Shown here piece by piece: positions 49,682-59,985 of a stretch of DNA of 64,000 nt; the first letter of the stretch is position 1; each line of letters begins with the position of its first letter. The DNA lies in contig NZ_CP013189.1 of the NCBI RefSeq assembly GCF_001444425.1, positions 2,914,001-2,978,000 on the forward strand, in the 5' to 3' direction. This stretch comes from Pseudohongiella spirulinae (GTDB lineage: Bacteria > Pseudomonadota > Gammaproteobacteria > Pseudomonadales > Pseudohongiellaceae). A program made the translations under genes and the position numbers. The notes beneath the pieces were generated by a model that did not search any database, was not told the DNA's origin, and worked only from the letters and a program-made list of their open reading frames with translations.

Positions 49682-50776
49682 GTGACTGAGCAAGATCAGC
49701 AGACAAAAGCGCAACAATTGCGTTTGCGGCGGACATTATGGGGAGTGGCCTTTCAGGTCAGTACAGCGCTGGTGGTCTTTGGACTTTATCTGTTCGAGAT
49801 GCTGCCTCTGACGCCCGTACTCATCTACATGGTCGCCATCGCGCTCACCTCTGCCAGCTTTGTAACACTGATCAGGACAGGCAGGAATCTACGTTTTACC
49901 GACCCCAGCATGACCGCCGCGCAAATCGTTGCTCCCCTCTGGCCAGCCATACTGGTGATGTTTTTTGTCACCGAGCCCCAGGTACGTACAGCCTTCCTGC
50001 TGACGGCCACCAGCGGACTGGTGTTCGGTATGTTTGCCCTGTCACGAACAGGCATGCTGATGCTCAGCCTGGTGATCGTGGGCAGTTATCTGCTGCTATT
50101 GATTGCACTCAGCGTCTGGGCCCCAGAGCGCATCGACTGGCGCATCGAAACCATTCTGGTGTTTGCCTACACGGCTGTGCTGGTGACCATTTCCTACCTG
50201 ACCAGCTATATCGCCGGGCTTCGGAACACGCTCCGCGAACAGAACCTGCGACTCAATGATCTTGTCTGCCGCGACCCGCTCACTGACCTGCCCAACCGGC
50301 GCTCACTTATGGAACAACTGGCTCAGGAAACCTCTCGCATAGACAGGCGCAGCACAGACAGACAACAGCTCTGCATCAGCATGCTGGATATCGATTATTT
50401 TAAGCGGGTCAACGACACTTGGGGTCACGATGTCGGGGATGCGGTGCTGCGTAAGGTCGGCGCAATTCTGACTCGCAGTATGCGCAAGGGCGATTTTGTG
50501 GGTCGTTTTGGGGGGGAAGAATTCATTATGATATTGCCGGAGTCTTCTCTGGAGACCGCAACAATGTTCGCTCAGCGAATCTGCCAGACAATAGCAGACG
50601 CACATTTTGCGGAATTACCCGACGGTGAAAAGATTACCGTATCCCAGGGTGTAACGGAATATCTGAACGGCGAGCACATTGACGCTACGATTAAGCGAGC
50701 AGACGACGCGCTCTATGAAGCCAAGCACGCCGGCCGCAATCAGATCATCATCAAGGCGGCTACGACACCGGCCTGA
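49682..50776 (+). CDS. Membrane-bound diguanylate cyclase
   Basis: About 364 residues from a GTG at 49682. Six or so transmembrane helices in the N-terminal half ([99 protein letters not shown]), then a coiled stalk and a GGDEF domain with the intact active site GGEEF and an RxxD product-inhibition site (RKGD, five residues upstream). [18 protein letters not shown] and [17 protein letters not shown] are typical. An active c-di-GMP synthase is expected. It overlaps the convergent lipA by 17 bp. Confidence 0.92.
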   Translation: MTEQDQQTKAQQLRLRRTLWGVAFQVSTALVVFGLYLFEMLPLTPVLIYMVAIALTSASFVTLIRTGRNLRFTDPSMTAAQIVAPLWPAILVMFFVTEPQVRTAFLLTATSGLVFGMFALSRTGMLMLSLVIVGSYLLLLIALSVWAPERIDWRIETILVFAYTAVLVTISYLTSYIAGLRNTLREQNLRLNDLVCRDPLTDLPNRRSLMEQLAQETSRIDRRSTDRQQLCISMLDIDYFKRVNDTWGHDVGDAVLRKVGAILTRSMRKGDFVGRFGGEEFIMILPESSLETATMFAQRICQTIADAHFAELPDGEKITVSQGVTEYLNGEHIDATIKRADDALYEAKHAGRNQIIIKAATTPA

Positions 50777-51833
50777 GCGGTATGCGGTCCGCGTTGAGCG
50801 GAGCAGCAACATCGGGCACATCAGGCAGCGGAATGCCCAGATTGTTTTTCTCAAACACTCTGTCGGCCCGGTAACTGGAACGCACCAGCGGTCCGGAGGC
50901 AACCTCCATGAAACCTTTTTCCAGACCAATCTCACGATACCGTCGAAATTCTTCCGGTGTCACAAAACGCACGACCGGCAGGTGATTGCGGGTCGGCTGC
51001 AGATACTGCCCCAGAGTCAGAATATCCACACCGATCTCGCGCAATTCATCCATGGTCTTCAGGATTTCATCATCCGTCTCACCCAGGCCCAGCATCAGAC
51101 TGGTTTTGGTCAGCACCTGCGGGCGGTGCTGCTTGGCAAAAGCGAGCACATCCAGAGTCTGCTTGTAACCCGCACGCGGATCACGAACAGGATGGGTCAA
51201 TCGCTCCACCGTCTCGACGTTCTGCGCGAACACCTCCAGACCTGAATCCACCACCTTCGCCACGGCATCCATATCACCACTGAAATCCGGCGTCAGCGCT
51301 TCCACAGTCACCTGCGGTGTGCGTTGTTTGATCGCCTGCACGCAGGCCGCATAATGCGCCGCACCACCATCGTCCAAATCATCCCGGTCGACCGAGGTCA
51401 GCACGATGTAACGCAGCCCCATCAACTCAACCGACTCGGCAACGTGCGCCGGTTCATCCTTGTCCAGCCAGCCATTGGGGTTACCGGTATCCACTGCGCA
51501 GAATTTGCAGGCCCGGGTGCACACCGAGCCCATCACCATGATGGTTGCCGTGCCATTGTTCCAGCATTCGCCCATATTGGGGCAGTGTGATTCCTCACAG
51601 ACGGTGCTCAGGCGATGCTCACGCACATTCTGTTTAACCGCTTCAAAACGCTCACCACCCGGCACTCGGGCCCGCAGCCACTGCGGCTTTCGCTGCACCG
51701 GCGCTGGCTCGACCGGGCTGGCAGACTTTTTAACACCATCCTTGATGGCCGAAAAACCATGCTCGCTCCGGAACTTGCTGCCGCTGGGCACGGATGGCGC
51801 GCGGCGTGGGGTGTTTTTGTCGTTACTGCTCAT
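50760..51833 (-). CDS. lipA: Lipoyl synthase LipA
   Basis: Radical SAM enzyme that inserts two sulfurs into octanoyl groups. 357 residues with both cluster motifs: [13 protein letters not shown] (auxiliary cluster, with the C-terminal Ser in [11 protein letters not shown]) and CTRACKFC (SAM cluster). [15 protein letters not shown] is also typical. lipB, its usual neighbour, is not in the window. Convergent with the GGDEF gene (17-bp overlap). Confidence 0.97.
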   Translation of the reverse strand: MSSNDKNTPRRAPSVPSGSKFRSEHGFSAIKDGVKKSASPVEPAPVQRKPQWLRARVPGGERFEAVKQNVREHRLSTVCEESHCPNMGECWNNGTATIMVMGSVCTRACKFCAVDTGNPNGWLDKDEPAHVAESVELMGLRYIVLTSVDRDDLDDGGAAHYAACVQAIKQRTPQVTVEALTPDFSGDMDAVAKVVDSGLEVFAQNVETVERLTHPVRDPRAGYKQTLDVLAFAKQHRPQVLTKTSLMLGLGETDDEILKTMDELREIGVDILTLGQYLQPTRNHLPVVRFVTPEEFRRYREIGLEKGFMEVASGPLVRSSYRADRVFEKNNLGIPLPDVPDVAAPLNADRIPLRPVS

Positions 51834-51965
51834 AGCGGCGACAGTCCTGTGATCGGTGTGCCAATGAAAGGCCGCTATGATACCTGATTTTCGTCGGCGC
51901 TTCTAAGGCTGGCATAAGTCGCTGAGAATGGTATAACTGGGATTTTCTGAAAGGATGCCGCGATC

Positions 51966-53132
51966 ATGCAATTCACACTGACCGAGCAGCAGCAGGCCAT
52001 TGTGGCCGCCGTCGACCAACTCTGCAGCCGCTTTGACGCCAGTTACTGGCGCCAGTGTGATGCCGACGCCCGCTTTCCTGAAGAATTCGTGTCAGCCATC
52101 ACCAAAGCCGGCTGGCTGGGAATAGCCATGCCAGAGACTTATGGGGGTGCCGGACTGGGCATCACAGAAGCCGCCTTGCTTGCCCATCGCATCACTCGCT
52201 CAGGTGCAGGCATGAGTGGCGCCTCTGCGATTCATATGAATCTGTTCGGTCCGCACCCGATTGTGGTGTTTGGCAGCGAGGAACAAAAGCAGCGCTTTCT
52301 GCCACCGCTGATCAATGGCACTGAGCGCACCTGCTTCGGTGTCACCGAACCTGATGCCGGGCTCAACACCACAGCACTGGAAACCCGGGCCCGACGACAA
52401 GGCGATCACTATGTGATCAACGGTCGCAAAATGTGGACCACCACTGCCCAGACCGCCACCCACATTATGCTGATCACCCGGACTACGCCCCTGGCGGAGT
52501 GCAAAAAGCCCACCGATGGCCTGACCCTTTTTTACACAGCTCTGGACCGCGAGCACATTGAAGTGCGGCGCATTCCCAAAATGGGCCGAGCTGCGGTGGA
52601 TTCAAACGCTCTGTTTATCGACAACCTGATTGTGCCCGAGGAAAATCGCATCGGCGAGGAAGGTGACGGCTGGCGCTGCCTGCTGCACGGCCTGAATCCG
52701 GAACGCATCCTGGTAGCGGCCGAAGCCGTCGGCATTGGCCAGTGCGCCATCGACAAAGCAGCGCGCTATGCTCGTGAACGCGTGGTGTTCGACCGCCCCA
52801 TCGGTCAGAACCAGGCCATCGCCCACCCGCTGGCCGAATGCTGGATGGCCCTGGAAGCCGCCTGGCTGATGACCCTCAACGCCGCCAGTCTGTACGACGC
52901 CGACCTGCCCTGCGGCGTGCAGGCCAACAGCGCCAAGTACCTGGCCGCCGAAGCCGCCTTCAAAGCCTGCGAACGCGCCGTGCTAACTCACGGCGGCATG
53001 GGTTACGCCAAAGAGTACGACGTGGAACGGCTGTTCCGGGAAGTGCTGATCCCGCGCATTGCACCGGTCAGCCAGGAGATGATCAAAAACTTCATCGCCG
53101 AAAAAGTGCTGCAGCAACCCCGCTCATACTAG
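51966..53132 (+). CDS. Acyl-CoA dehydrogenase family protein
   Basis: 388-residue flavoprotein with the three acyl-CoA dehydrogenase domains: helical N-terminus (FPEEFVSAITKAGWLGIAMPETYGGAGLG), the beta domain (CFGVTEPDAGLNTTAL, KMWTTTAQTATHIML), and the C-terminal helices (ERILVAAEAVGIGQCAIDKAARYARERVVFDRPIGQNQAIAHPLAE, LTHGGMGYAKEYDVERLFREV). The specific substrate cannot be read from this; isobutyryl-type or short-chain acyl-CoA is one guess. ATG with AAAGGA upstream. It ends just before the long hairpin element. Confidence 0.92.
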   Translation: MQFTLTEQQQAIVAAVDQLCSRFDASYWRQCDADARFPEEFVSAITKAGWLGIAMPETYGGAGLGITEAALLAHRITRSGAGMSGASAIHMNLFGPHPIVVFGSEEQKQRFLPPLINGTERTCFGVTEPDAGLNTTALETRARRQGDHYVINGRKMWTTTAQTATHIMLITRTTPLAECKKPTDGLTLFYTALDREHIEVRRIPKMGRAAVDSNALFIDNLIVPEENRIGEEGDGWRCLLHGLNPERILVAAEAVGIGQCAIDKAARYARERVVFDRPIGQNQAIAHPLAECWMALEAAWLMTLNAASLYDADLPCGVQANSAKYLAAEAAFKACERAVLTHGGMGYAKEYDVERLFREVLIPRIAPVSQEMIKNFIAEKVLQQPRSY

Positions 53133-53133
53133 G

Positions 53134-53343
53134 ACTTGCGGAGCGCGGCCTGCGGCTGTGAGCAGAACGCTGTAGCCCGGGCACTGGGGGCTGATATGTT
53201 TTTCTCAGGAGGCGCCCGTGAATACGTCCATGTAGGGCTCGACTCGCGCCTTCCCTGGCGCTCGACGCTCCTGAGAAAAAATATCTGCCCCCAGTGCCCT
53301 GCAGGAGTGCCAGATTCACAGCCGCAGGCCGCGCTCCGCAAGT
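53134..53343. repeat. Long imperfect inverted repeat (hairpin element) covering the trpE 3' end
   Basis: The outer arms 53134-53161 and 53316-53343 are perfect reverse complements over 28 bp; the right arm includes the last codons and stop of trpE. Further in, GGGCACTGGGGG and TTTTCTCAGGA on the left match TCCTGAGAAAA and CCCCCAGTGCCC on the right with a few mismatches, and the centre (GGCGCC...GGCGC region) can fold as well. The whole could form one stem of about 100 bp per arm. It lies between convergent genes, so it may serve as a bidirectional terminator or be a non-autonomous mobile/REP-like element. Confidence 0.85.
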
Positions 53344-54848
53344 GCGACGGCGCGGAAGATGGCGCGCGCCTTGTTCATGGTTTCTTCCCACTCTGAACGC
53401 GGCACAGAATCCGCTACCACGCCCGCACCGGCCTGCACATACAGCGTCTGATCCTTGATCACCGCCGTGCGGATGGCAATCGCCATATCCATGTTGCCGT
53501 TCCAGCCGATGTAACCCATGGCGCCACCGTAAACGCCACGCTTGACTGGCTCGAGTTCATCGATGATTTCCATGGCACGCACTTTGGGTGCCCCGCTCAG
53601 TGTGCCGACCGGCAGGGTTGCCTTGAGCACGTCGAGTGCGGTTTTGTCTTCGCGCATCTGACTTTCCACTATGGAAGCGATGTGCATAACATGTGAGTAG
53701 CGCTCTACAAACATTTTGCGCGGCACTGTAACACTGCCTGTTTTTGAGACGCGACCGGAGTCGTTGCGACTCAGGTCTATCAGCATCAGGTGTTCGGCAA
53801 TTTCTTTGGCGTCGGCCAGCAGTTCCTGCTCAAGCGCCAGGTCTTCCTCTTCTGTGGTGCCGCGCTTGCGGGTACCGGCCAGAGGGCGGACGGTAATCAA
53901 TCCATCTTCCACGCGCGCCAGTATTTCAGGTGAGGCACTAACAATGTGATGATCTTCCATGTTGAAGAACACCATATAAGGCGAAGGATTAAGGTATCGC
54001 AGTGCGCGATAGGCGTTGATCGGGTCACCGGCAAACGGCACGGACATGCGCTGCGCCAGCACCACCTGCATCACATCGCCGGCCAGGATATAGTCCTTGA
54101 TCCGGTTGACGGCACTTTCGAACGGCGCCTGCTGAAAGCTGGAGGTGAAATCCTGTTCCTGCGAGGTATTGTCGTCACCGGTCTGCTGTTCAATCAGGGG
54201 CTGACTCAAGGGGCGGGCCAGTGCTGCCTCCAGCTCGTTAAGGCGTTGCTGTACTTTGTCGAAGGCATCATCCTGAGCGGGGTCGGCATTACAAACCAAC
54301 GCGATTGTGCCGCGCAGGTTGTCAAACACGACCACCTCTTCTGACACCATCAGCACAATCTCTGGCGTACCGATCTCATCTTTGCCCGGTGCCGAGCCCA
54401 GACCCGGCTCAACATAGCGTACTGTGTCATAGCTGAAGTAGCCGACCAGTCCCCCGCCAAAACCGGGCACATCCAGTAAAGGCGCCACGTTAAAGGTTTT
54501 CTGGAACGCCTCAACGAATACAAAAGGATCAGGGTGACTCTCCTCACTGATCAATTGGCCATCGGTCTCCACACACACCTGATTGCCCCTGACCTTGATC
54601 ACCGTGCGGCAGGGCAGACCTATCATGGAGTAACGCCCCCATTTCTCTCCACCCTGCACAGACTCAAACAGATAAGAGTACTTGCCACCCGCCAATTTCA
54701 AATAGGTACTCAGCGGCGTCTCAAAATCAGCCAGCACCTCACGCACGACCGGAATGCGATTGAATCCCCGTGCAGCCAATTCCGCAAACTGCTCTGCGCT
54801 GATATGCCGGGCTGAGACCTGTGCTGCCGATTCTTGCGTGCTGCTCAT
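53316..54848 (-). CDS. trpE: Anthranilate synthase component I TrpE
   Basis: Makes anthranilate from chorismate with ammonia from TrpG. 510 residues: an N-terminal half with [26 protein letters not shown] (Trp feedback site region), and the catalytic half [103 protein letters not shown] and [23 protein letters not shown]. The ATG at 54848 is preceded by GGGAG. Unlinked to trpGDC. Its last codons lie in the right arm of the inverted repeat. Downstream of rpe by 16 bp; gph is absent between them. Confidence 0.96.
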   Translation of the reverse strand: MSSTQESAAQVSARHISAEQFAELAARGFNRIPVVREVLADFETPLSTYLKLAGGKYSYLFESVQGGEKWGRYSMIGLPCRTVIKVRGNQVCVETDGQLISEESHPDPFVFVEAFQKTFNVAPLLDVPGFGGGLVGYFSYDTVRYVEPGLGSAPGKDEIGTPEIVLMVSEEVVVFDNLRGTIALVCNADPAQDDAFDKVQQRLNELEAALARPLSQPLIEQQTGDDNTSQEQDFTSSFQQAPFESAVNRIKDYILAGDVMQVVLAQRMSVPFAGDPINAYRALRYLNPSPYMVFFNMEDHHIVSASPEILARVEDGLITVRPLAGTRKRGTTEEEDLALEQELLADAKEIAEHLMLIDLSRNDSGRVSKTGSVTVPRKMFVERYSHVMHIASIVESQMREDKTALDVLKATLPVGTLSGAPKVRAMEIIDELEPVKRGVYGGAMGYIGWNGNMDMAIAIRTAVIKDQTLYVQAGAGVVADSVPRSEWEETMNKARAIFRAVALAERGLRL

Positions 54849-54864
54849 ACTGCTCTCCCTGTTC

Positions 54865-55536
54865 TCAAACCGCCCGCGATAGCTGTTCACGCATCGCGCT
54901 GATGGTTGCCCGATAATCAGGGCTGTTAAAAATGGCTGAGCCAGCAACAAACATGTCAGCGCCGGCGCGGGCGATCTCGGCAATATTGTCAACAGTGACG
55001 CCACCGTCTACTTCCAGTCGAATATCGTAGCCACTCTCATCAATGATATTGCGCAATTGCGCCAGTTTCTTGAGTGCTGAGGGAATGAACTTCTGGCCAC
55101 CAAAACCGGGATTAACCGACATCACCAATATCAGATCCACCTTATCCAGCACATACTCCAGACATTCAATGCCCGTCGCCGGATTCAGCACCAGCCCGGC
55201 CTGGCAACCCTGATCCCGGATTAATTGCAGGGAGCGATCAACGTGCTGCGAAGCTTCCGGGTGAAAACTGATAATACTGGCGCCGGCTTTGGCAAAGTCC
55301 TGGATCATCTGATCAACCGGACTGACCATCAGGTGCACATCAATCGGCGCTGTGACGCCAAAATCACGCAACGCCTTGCAGACCATGGGGCCAATAGTCA
55401 AATTGGGTACGTAATGGTTATCCATGACGTCAAAGTGAACCACATCGGCGCCGGCCGACAGCACGTTATTCACTTCATCACCCAGGCGGGCGAAATCAGC
55501 GGAGAGGATTGAGGGTGCAATCAGAAAGTCTTTCAT
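54865..55536 (-). CDS. rpe: Ribulose-phosphate 3-epimerase Rpe
   Basis: Interconverts ribulose-5-P and xylulose-5-P. 223 residues, TIM barrel: [36 protein letters not shown] (metal His/Asp), [46 protein letters not shown] and [11 protein letters not shown]. Starts at ATG 55536; upstream codons are unconserved. First gene of rpe-trpE. Confidence 0.97.
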   Translation of the reverse strand: MKDFLIAPSILSADFARLGDEVNNVLSAGADVVHFDVMDNHYVPNLTIGPMVCKALRDFGVTAPIDVHLMVSPVDQMIQDFAKAGASIISFHPEASQHVDRSLQLIRDQGCQAGLVLNPATGIECLEYVLDKVDLILVMSVNPGFGGQKFIPSALKKLAQLRNIIDESGYDIRLEVDGGVTVDNIAEIARAGADMFVAGSAIFNSPDYRATISAMREQLSRAV

Positions 55537-55605
55537 AGGGTCATTCCTGCCGGTGCGCATCATTCGAAAGCGGCATTTTAACGCCAATTGACATAAATTG
55601 CGTGG

Positions 55606-56286
55606 TCAGCCTGCGGAAAGTCGCTCATCCAGCGCACGAAGCCGCTCAGGGGTGCCGATGTCGTGCCACTGCCCGGCAAAATGTTCCCCCGTAACCTGCA
55701 GCCGATCCATGGCCTGACGCAGCAAAGGCGCCAGCGGACGAAACCCCTCTGTCATTCCGGTAAAGAGCGCCGGATGCAGCAGGCTGACGCCTGCATAAGT
55801 GAGTTTGCGCTCGCCATCAGCATGAAGCAGCCCCTGCGAATCCAGAGCAAAATCCCCCCGGGGGTTGTGAGGCGCATCAGCGACCAGCACCAGGTGCGCC
55901 AGTCGAACGGAACTCAGCTGCGCCGCTATTTCTGCCAGACGGCTGTAATCATAGTCCGTCCAGACGTCTGCATTGGTGAGCACAAAGGGAGCCTCCCCCA
56001 ACAGCGGCAGCGCCTTGATTATGCCCCCGGCCGTTTCCAACCGTTCCGCTTCGTGCGAAAAGGCCAGCCTGACACCATAACGCTCACCAGACCCCAGTGC
56101 CTGCTCAATCTGCGAGCCATGATGGTGCAGATTAATCACGATATCGTCGATCCCGGCGGCCGCCAGCCGACGAATCTGCCATTCGATCAGGCTCTGACCG
56201 CCGACCTGTAACAATGGCTTGGGGGTATGTTCAGTCAACGGCAGCATCCGCTGCCCCAGGCCGGCTGCCAGAATCATTGCCTTCAT
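55606..56286 (-). CDS. murU: N-acetylmuramate alpha-1-phosphate uridylyltransferase MurU
   Basis: Peptidoglycan recycling enzyme giving UDP-MurNAc from MurNAc-1-P. 226 residues: nucleotidyltransferase motif MILAAGLGQRMLPLTEHTPKPLL, LTNADVWTDYDY with the metal Asp, LHADGERKLTYAGVSLLHPALF and HDIGTPERLRALDERL. ATGA overlap with amgK. This pair bypasses fosfomycin-sensitive MurA in Pseudomonas. Confidence 0.94.
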   Translation of the reverse strand: MKAMILAAGLGQRMLPLTEHTPKPLLQVGGQSLIEWQIRRLAAAGIDDIVINLHHHGSQIEQALGSGERYGVRLAFSHEAERLETAGGIIKALPLLGEAPFVLTNADVWTDYDYSRLAEIAAQLSSVRLAHLVLVADAPHNPRGDFALDSQGLLHADGERKLTYAGVSLLHPALFTGMTEGFRPLAPLLRQAMDRLQVTGEHFAGQWHDIGTPERLRALDERLSAG

Positions 56287-57389
56287 GACAGAACAACTCT
56301 TGCTTCACGCAATCTGTTCTGCATGGCAGGCAGCGGACCTGTTTCAAACCACGTCAGAAAGGGTTGCATGACCGGGTGACGCGTGCTGACACGGCACACG
56401 TAATCCATCACCACCGGCAAATCGTGCAGGTAGCGGTTTTTGCCATCGCGCAACGCCAGGCGACAGAAAATCCCCAGTACCTTGATGTGCCTCTGCAGAC
56501 CCATCAGGTCAAAATCGACCCGGAACTGATCCAGCGAGTAGTCTGAAGGCAGTATGCCGGCATCCACCGCCTGAGCGTGATACCCGCCCAGCCAGCGCTG
56601 CACGTCACTTTCCGGCCAGACGATATAACAGTCGCGAAGCAGCGATACCAGGTCGTAGGTGACTGCGCCGATCACCGCGTCCTGAAAATCAATCACGCCC
56701 GGAGGTGAAGAAGACATTAACTTTCCACCTTCATCCTGCCTGATCATCAGATTGCGTGAGTGATAGTCGCGATGAACGCGGGTCTGCGGCTGCGCCAGAG
56801 CCGTGTCGCACAGAGTATGACGCAACTCAGTCAGCATGGAGCGCTCATTAGTGCTCAGCGACATGCCCAGCATCTGTTCACAGAACCACTGGTCAAACAG
56901 GCACATTTCCTGTTCCAGACGCTGACGATCATAAGGCGGCAGGTGAGTCGGCGCGGCGCTCGATTGCAGCAACAGCAGGGCGTTCATCGCCTGACCATAA
57001 AGCGTGTCAACTGTCGCCATGTCAGCAAGCGCGGCGGCCTGCTGCAGAACCGGCAGATATAACTGATCACCAAAGTCCTGCAACACCATAAAGCCCTGCA
57101 CCACATCGGCCGCCAGAATATCCGGCGTGTGCAATCCTGCCACGCGGAACTCAGCCGCCGCCCGGATAAACGCCGGATTGTCTTCCTGCGGTGGCGGCGC
57201 ATCCACCAACAGTACGCTGCGCCCGGGAATCGTGGCGCGAAAATAACGCCGGAAGCTGGCATCGCCACCCAGCGCAAGCATTTCCAGAGCACCCGGATCG
57301 TCACCCAGTGCCTCACGCAGAGCCTGTCTGGCCCAGACCTGCAGCACCTGCTGCCGCTGATGTAATTCTGATTCCCTGCTGTTTTCCAT
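56283..57389 (-). CDS. amgK: Anomeric MurNAc/GlcNAc kinase AmgK
   Basis: Phosphorylates recycled MurNAc (and GlcNAc) at C1. 368 residues, aminoglycoside phosphotransferase fold: ALGGDASFRRYFRATIPGRSVLLVDAPPPQEDNPAFI, catalytic loop VHRDYHSRNLMIR, and VIDFQDAVIGAVTYDLVSLL with the Mg-binding Asp. First gene of amgK-murU, divergent from lptD as in Pseudomonas. Confidence 0.94.
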   Translation of the reverse strand: MENSRESELHQRQQVLQVWARQALREALGDDPGALEMLALGGDASFRRYFRATIPGRSVLLVDAPPPQEDNPAFIRAAAEFRVAGLHTPDILAADVVQGFMVLQDFGDQLYLPVLQQAAALADMATVDTLYGQAMNALLLLQSSAAPTHLPPYDRQRLEQEMCLFDQWFCEQMLGMSLSTNERSMLTELRHTLCDTALAQPQTRVHRDYHSRNLMIRQDEGGKLMSSSPPGVIDFQDAVIGAVTYDLVSLLRDCYIVWPESDVQRWLGGYHAQAVDAGILPSDYSLDQFRVDFDLMGLQRHIKVLGIFCRLALRDGKNRYLHDLPVVMDYVCRVSTRHPVMQPFLTWFETGPLPAMQNRLREARVVLS

Positions 57390-57421
57390 AAATTGTCCGC
57401 TTTATGCCAGTTTCTCCCGGC

Positions 57422-57450
57422 TTTATATCAAAACCGCAATGAATTATCAT
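57422..57450 (+). promoter_or_regulatory. Putative lptD operon promoter
   Basis: TTTATA (57422-57427), 17 bp, TATCAT (57445-57450), 45 bp before the chosen lptD ATG. The -35 is weak. Confidence 0.35.
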
Positions 57451-57495
57451 GCGGGCGCCGCTGCTACTCTATTGTCGACCGGAACACCTGCCACT

Positions 57496-59985
57496 ATGTC
57501 ACGAAAACCCGCCCACCGCCGCGCTGTTGCATTACGGCTTCGACCGATCGCACTGGCGACTGGTCTGTTGACAGTGGCACAGGCTGCTCCGCTGTGGGCT
57601 CAGCAGGAAGGCATCATGCAGGACTGGGTCAGCCGGGATCAACTGCCCATTGAGCTGTTGAACCAGTTGCGCAGCGCCTGCTGTGGTTTATTTGTGGAGC
57701 CGCCGCTGAGCGGTGAGTATATCGACCTGGACCCGGATCAGGCCCCCACCGAGATAGAAACCCAGACCAATGTTCGCCAGCCAGAGCCCAATCAGTTTTA
57801 TGTAGATGGTGCCGTCACGGTACAGCAAGGGTATCGCAGCCTTATCGCCAGCGACGGCATGCATCTGGACGAAACAACCAATATTCTGACCCTGAACGGC
57901 GATGTCGTTTTTCGTGAGCCGGGCTTTCTGGTCACCGGACAGGGCGCCGTTATGGACCAGGATAACGGCAACAACCAGATTGATAGCGCTGCTTACGTGA
58001 TGCATGAAACACAGATTCATGGCAGCGCCCAGCGCCTGGGCTACAACAGCGACAGCGGCATGCTGACTCTTGAAAACGGACAATTCAGTCGCTGCGAACC
58101 CATGGACCCATTCTGGGTCATGCAGGCTCAGAACCTGCGACTGGACAACGAAAATGGCGTCGGTTACGCCACCGATGTCACTCTGCGGGTCAGCGACATT
58201 CCTCTTTTTTACTACCCCTGGACTCTGCAATTCCCCATCGGTGATCAGCGAGTCTCAGGTGTACTGCCTCCGTCTCTGAGCAACAGCCGTGATGGCGGCA
58301 TCGATCTGGCGGTGCCTTACTATTTCGATCTGGCGCCGCATTATGACGCCACACTGACACCGCGGATCATCAGCAAGCGTGGCGCCATGCTCAGCGGCGA
58401 GTTCCGATACCTGGCTGACTGGTCCATGAACACAGTCAACCTGGCCTTACTGCCCAAGGATGACACCTATGATGAAGCACTGGCCTCGGTGCCTGGCGCT
58501 GATACGCCGACTGTGTCGCAACGCTGGTTTGCCGGCTTTGAACATGAGGGCCAACTTGGGGCCGGCTGGCGCACCTATGTCGATTTCAACGCGGTTAGCG
58601 ACGCGGACTATTTTCGGGACCTGGGCAGTCGGGATCTGAACGTGGAAAGCCGCACGCACCTGAATAAAGAAGGCATACTGTCCTGGCAGAACGACAACTG
58701 GCAGGTCGGCAGTCGGGTACAGCGCATTGAAATTCTGGACCAGTATGTTGCTTCCATTGATATTAACAAACCCTTTGACCGACTGCCCGAACTGTCCCTG
58801 AGTGGTCATTTTTATACAGACAGCGGTTTGCAATACGGCATTGACAGCAGCCACGTGCGCTTCGATCGCTCACTGAGCCGCCAGCTTCTGAGTGCGCAAC
58901 AGGTCGATCAGGGCGCCCTGGTGACCGGCGAGCGCTTTTCGGCCGAGCCCTGGATCAGTATGCCACTGCGCCGGCCCGGCTTCTTTGTGGTGCCAACCGC
59001 ACGTTACCGCTATGCGCAATGGCAGCTAAGCAATCAGGCGCTCGACACCCCGGACAATCCGGATCGCGGCATCGGCGTTTTCAGCCTGGACAGCGGCCTG
59101 ATCTTTGAGCGACCGGTATCGGCCAATGGCCTGCAGATGACGCAGACCCTGGAACCACGTCTTTATTACCTGTACAGCGAAAGACAAGAGCAACAACATC
59201 TGCCAACATTCGATACGGCTCAACTGAACTTTAACTTCAATCAGTTGTTTCGCTATGACCGCTTCAGTGGGCAGGATCGTGTCGGGGACGCCAATCAGCT
59301 GAGCGCCGCAGTGACAACCCGGTTTATCAGTGAGGACGGCCGCGAAAGAGCACGCCTCAGCGCCGGGCAGATTTTCCATTTTGAAGATCGCAGCGTGTCA
59401 TTGGACAGTCCCCTGCAAAGCTGGCTTCTGCTGCAGCCCATGGACACAGATCGATCAGCCCTGGTACTCGATGGCGTGTATCAACTGGCCACCGACTGGC
59501 AGTTACGCGCCGATCTGCAGTGGGACCAGGAGAACGGCAATATTGACGAAGGAAGCTTTGCACTGCGCTTCAACCTGAACGGCGAAAAACTGCTGAATCT
59601 GGCTTATCGATATCGGGAACGCACGGATGTTTTCCTGCAGGCCCCTCCATTACTGGACCCGGTTATCCGGCAGACAGATATGTCTGTGGTCTGGCCAGTG
59701 AACGATAACTGGCGGGTTTTCGGTCGCTGGAACTATGATCACAGCAATAGCCGGAACCTTGAAACCTTTGCAGGGGTCGAATACAGTAATTGTTGCTCTA
59801 CCATGCGCCTTGTCGCTCGCGACTGGGTTAACGAATACGAATTTTTCGACCAGAACAGCCGACAGAATCGCGGCATCTTTTTCCAGTTCACCTTATTGGG
59901 ACTGGGCGATCTGACCGGAGGCGGCCTGAGCAACCTGCTCACACGCAGCATCCCCGGCTTTAAGGAGTATGATGTTAATGATTAA
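57496..59985 (+). CDS. lptD: LPS-assembly outer membrane protein LptD
   Basis: Inserts lipopolysaccharide into the outer leaflet with LptE. 829 residues from ATG 57496: signal peptide (ending PLWAQ), an N-terminal jelly-roll (IASDGMHLDETTNILTLNGDVVF, LVTGQGAVMDQDN, AQRLGYNSDSGMLTLENGQFSRCEP), and a 26-strand-type barrel. The cysteines needed for the two disulfides are present: near RSACCG, SRCEP and SNCCS, the last Cys-Cys pair in the barrel. Ends TGGGLSNLLTRSIPGF. First gene of lptD-surA-pdxA-rsmA-apaH; divergent from amgK. An ATG at 57439 would lengthen the signal region. Confidence 0.95.
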   Translation: MSRKPAHRRAVALRLRPIALATGLLTVAQAAPLWAQQEGIMQDWVSRDQLPIELLNQLRSACCGLFVEPPLSGEYIDLDPDQAPTEIETQTNVRQPEPNQFYVDGAVTVQQGYRSLIASDGMHLDETTNILTLNGDVVFREPGFLVTGQGAVMDQDNGNNQIDSAAYVMHETQIHGSAQRLGYNSDSGMLTLENGQFSRCEPMDPFWVMQAQNLRLDNENGVGYATDVTLRVSDIPLFYYPWTLQFPIGDQRVSGVLPPSLSNSRDGGIDLAVPYYFDLAPHYDATLTPRIISKRGAMLSGEFRYLADWSMNTVNLALLPKDDTYDEALASVPGADTPTVSQRWFAGFEHEGQLGAGWRTYVDFNAVSDADYFRDLGSRDLNVESRTHLNKEGILSWQNDNWQVGSRVQRIEILDQYVASIDINKPFDRLPELSLSGHFYTDSGLQYGIDSSHVRFDRSLSRQLLSAQQVDQGALVTGERFSAEPWISMPLRRPGFFVVPTARYRYAQWQLSNQALDTPDNPDRGIGVFSLDSGLIFERPVSANGLQMTQTLEPRLYYLYSERQEQQHLPTFDTAQLNFNFNQLFRYDRFSGQDRVGDANQLSAAVTTRFISEDGRERARLSAGQIFHFEDRSVSLDSPLQSWLLLQPMDTDRSALVLDGVYQLATDWQLRADLQWDQENGNIDEGSFALRFNLNGEKLLNLAYRYRERTDVFLQAPPLLDPVIRQTDMSVVWPVNDNWRVFGRWNYDHSNSRNLETFAGVEYSNCCSTMRLVARDWVNEYEFFDQNSRQNRGIFFQFTLLGLGDLTGGGLSNLLTRSIPGFKEYDVND

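Noticed and set aside
53092-53396. Pairs of similar small open frames on both strands around the hairpin (53129-53341, 53136-53396, 53092-53391)
   Set aside because: Their near-identical sequences (for example MRSAACGCE on both strands) come from the inverted repeat itself, not from genes.
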